Shown here piece by piece: positions 7,195 through 7,679 of a DNA stretch of 7,679 nucleotides (position 1 is its first letter; every line of letters begins with the position of its first letter). The stretch is from JAIBAI01 sp044238875. Lineage in GTDB: Bacteria; Bacteroidota; Bacteroidia; M30B66. The translations under genes were made by a program, and so were the position numbers. The notes beneath the pieces were generated by a model, which was not told the origin of the DNA, ran no database searches, and saw nothing but the letters and a program-made list of their open reading frames with translations. The stretch lies in NCBI GenBank assembly GCA_044238875.1, contig JBIICM010000122.1:1-7679 (forward strand). Reading direction: 5' to 3'.

Positions 7195-7679
7195 ATGGAA
7201 AAACATAAAAAAACAGACTACCTGATTATTGGGTCGGGTATTGCCGGATTGAGTTATGCACTTAAAGTAGCCGAATATGGAAATGTTTGTGTAATTACCA
7301 AAGGCGACCGGGATGAATCGAATACGAAGTATGCACAGGGTGGAATAGCCGCTGTAATTGAGGCACCCGATTCGTTTGACAAACATATTGAAGATACCCT
7401 GATTGCAGGTGATGGTTTATGCGATGAAGCTGTGGTAAGGATGGTTATTACGGAGGCCCCCCAACGCATCAGTGAGCTGATCGGCTGGGGCACCAATTTC
7501 GATAAGGATGCCTCGGGCGCCTATGATCTGGGAAGAGAAGGCGGTCATTCAGAAAACAGAATCCTGCATTACAAGGACAAGACCGGATATGAAATCGAAA
7601 GGGCGCTGCTTGAGGCAGCAAGACAACATCCACAGATCGAAATACTTGACCATCATTTTGCTGTAGAAATCATCACACA
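7195..7679 (+). CDS. nadB: L-aspartate oxidase NadB, N-terminal 161 codons (cut by window edge)
   Basis: NadB is a cytosolic FAD enzyme that oxidises L-aspartate to iminoaspartate, which quinolinate synthase NadA condenses with dihydroxyacetone phosphate on the way to NAD. Visible here: the Rossmann motif GSGIAG (13-18) after the strand DYLII, then SNTKYAQGGIAAV (42-54), HIEDTLIAGDGLCDE (64-78) and LGREGGHSENRILH (112-125). The Glu of REGGHS (residue 115) aligns with the active-site Glu121 of the E. coli enzyme, by recall of that family. These blocks separate NadB reasonably well from its relatives, the succinate dehydrogenase and fumarate reductase flavoproteins. The frame is intact to the right edge; full-length NadB is usually about 520-540 residues, so roughly two thirds is missing. 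The ATG at 7195 gives the usual short lead before the Rossmann strand. It is divergent from the surface-protein cluster, and nadA or nadC is not in view. Confidence 0.93.
   Translation, partial: MEKHKKTDYLIIGSGIAGLSYALKVAEYGNVCVITKGDRDESNTKYAQGGIAAVIEAPDSFDKHIEDTLIAGDGLCDEAVVRMVITEAPQRISELIGWGTNFDKDASGAYDLGREGGHSENRILHYKDKTGYEIERALLEAARQHPQIEILDHHFAVEIIT

Noticed and set aside
7120..7230. CAATCAGG near 7120 and CCTGATTATT near 7221 as another copy of the paired palindrome
   Set aside because: The halves are over 90 bases apart with the nadB start between them, so no hairpin comparable to the other two would form.
7150..7496. Two minus-strand open frames of 78 and 80 codons over the start of nadB
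   Set aside because: Both are antisense to strongly conserved NadB motifs and have no plausible domain content.
1..7679. CRISPR, tRNA, rRNA, insertion sequence, phage or defence-system signals
   Set aside because: I saw no regularly spaced repeats, cloverleaf-like sequences, transposase or integrase frames, or nuclease motifs in the supported genes.

Overview
The window looks like chromosome from a member of the Bacteroidota. Two large proteins each combine an N-terminal signal peptide, extracellular beta-sandwich modules, a PKD-type domain and a C-terminal type A sorting domain of the type IX secretion system (T9SS), an arrangement essentially confined to this phylum. Upstream regions also carry TAnnTTTG-like -7 boxes of the Bacteroidota sigma factor instead of TATAAT. 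Base composition is near-balanced and even, with no sign of mobile DNA. I cannot name the genus.

Layout: three genes run leftward in tandem and one runs rightward off the right edge. In transcription order the leftward genes are an 805-residue multi-Ig/PKD T9SS cargo protein (7093-4676), a 1287-residue modular T9SS cargo protein (4611-748) and a 191-residue signal-peptide-bearing beta-rich protein that looks like a small outer-membrane beta-barrel (697-122). The gaps are 64 and 50 bases. Divergent from them, after a 101-base intergenic region, starts nadB (L-aspartate oxidase, NAD synthesis), of which only the first 161 codons are present. The first 121 bases hold a probable terminator hairpin and no gene I can support firmly.

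How they fit together: the three leftward genes all encode exported envelope products. The two large ones would cross the inner membrane by Sec, cross the outer membrane by T9SS and be anchored at the surface or released; adhesion or matrix functions are plausible, but no catalytic domain is visible. The barrel protein could sit in the same outer membrane, but a functional link rests on proximity only. nadB is a housekeeping neighbour with no evident connection.

The most notable non-coding signal is a perfect 12-bp inverted repeat with a 10-base loop that straddles the stop codon of the 805-residue gene. A second, 8-bp inverted repeat with a 10-base loop and the same AATCAGG/CCTGATT core lies just after the stop of the 191-residue gene. 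I see no CRISPR array, tRNA, rRNA, insertion sequence, defence system or evidently new biological system; this is mostly an ordinary surface-protein locus.
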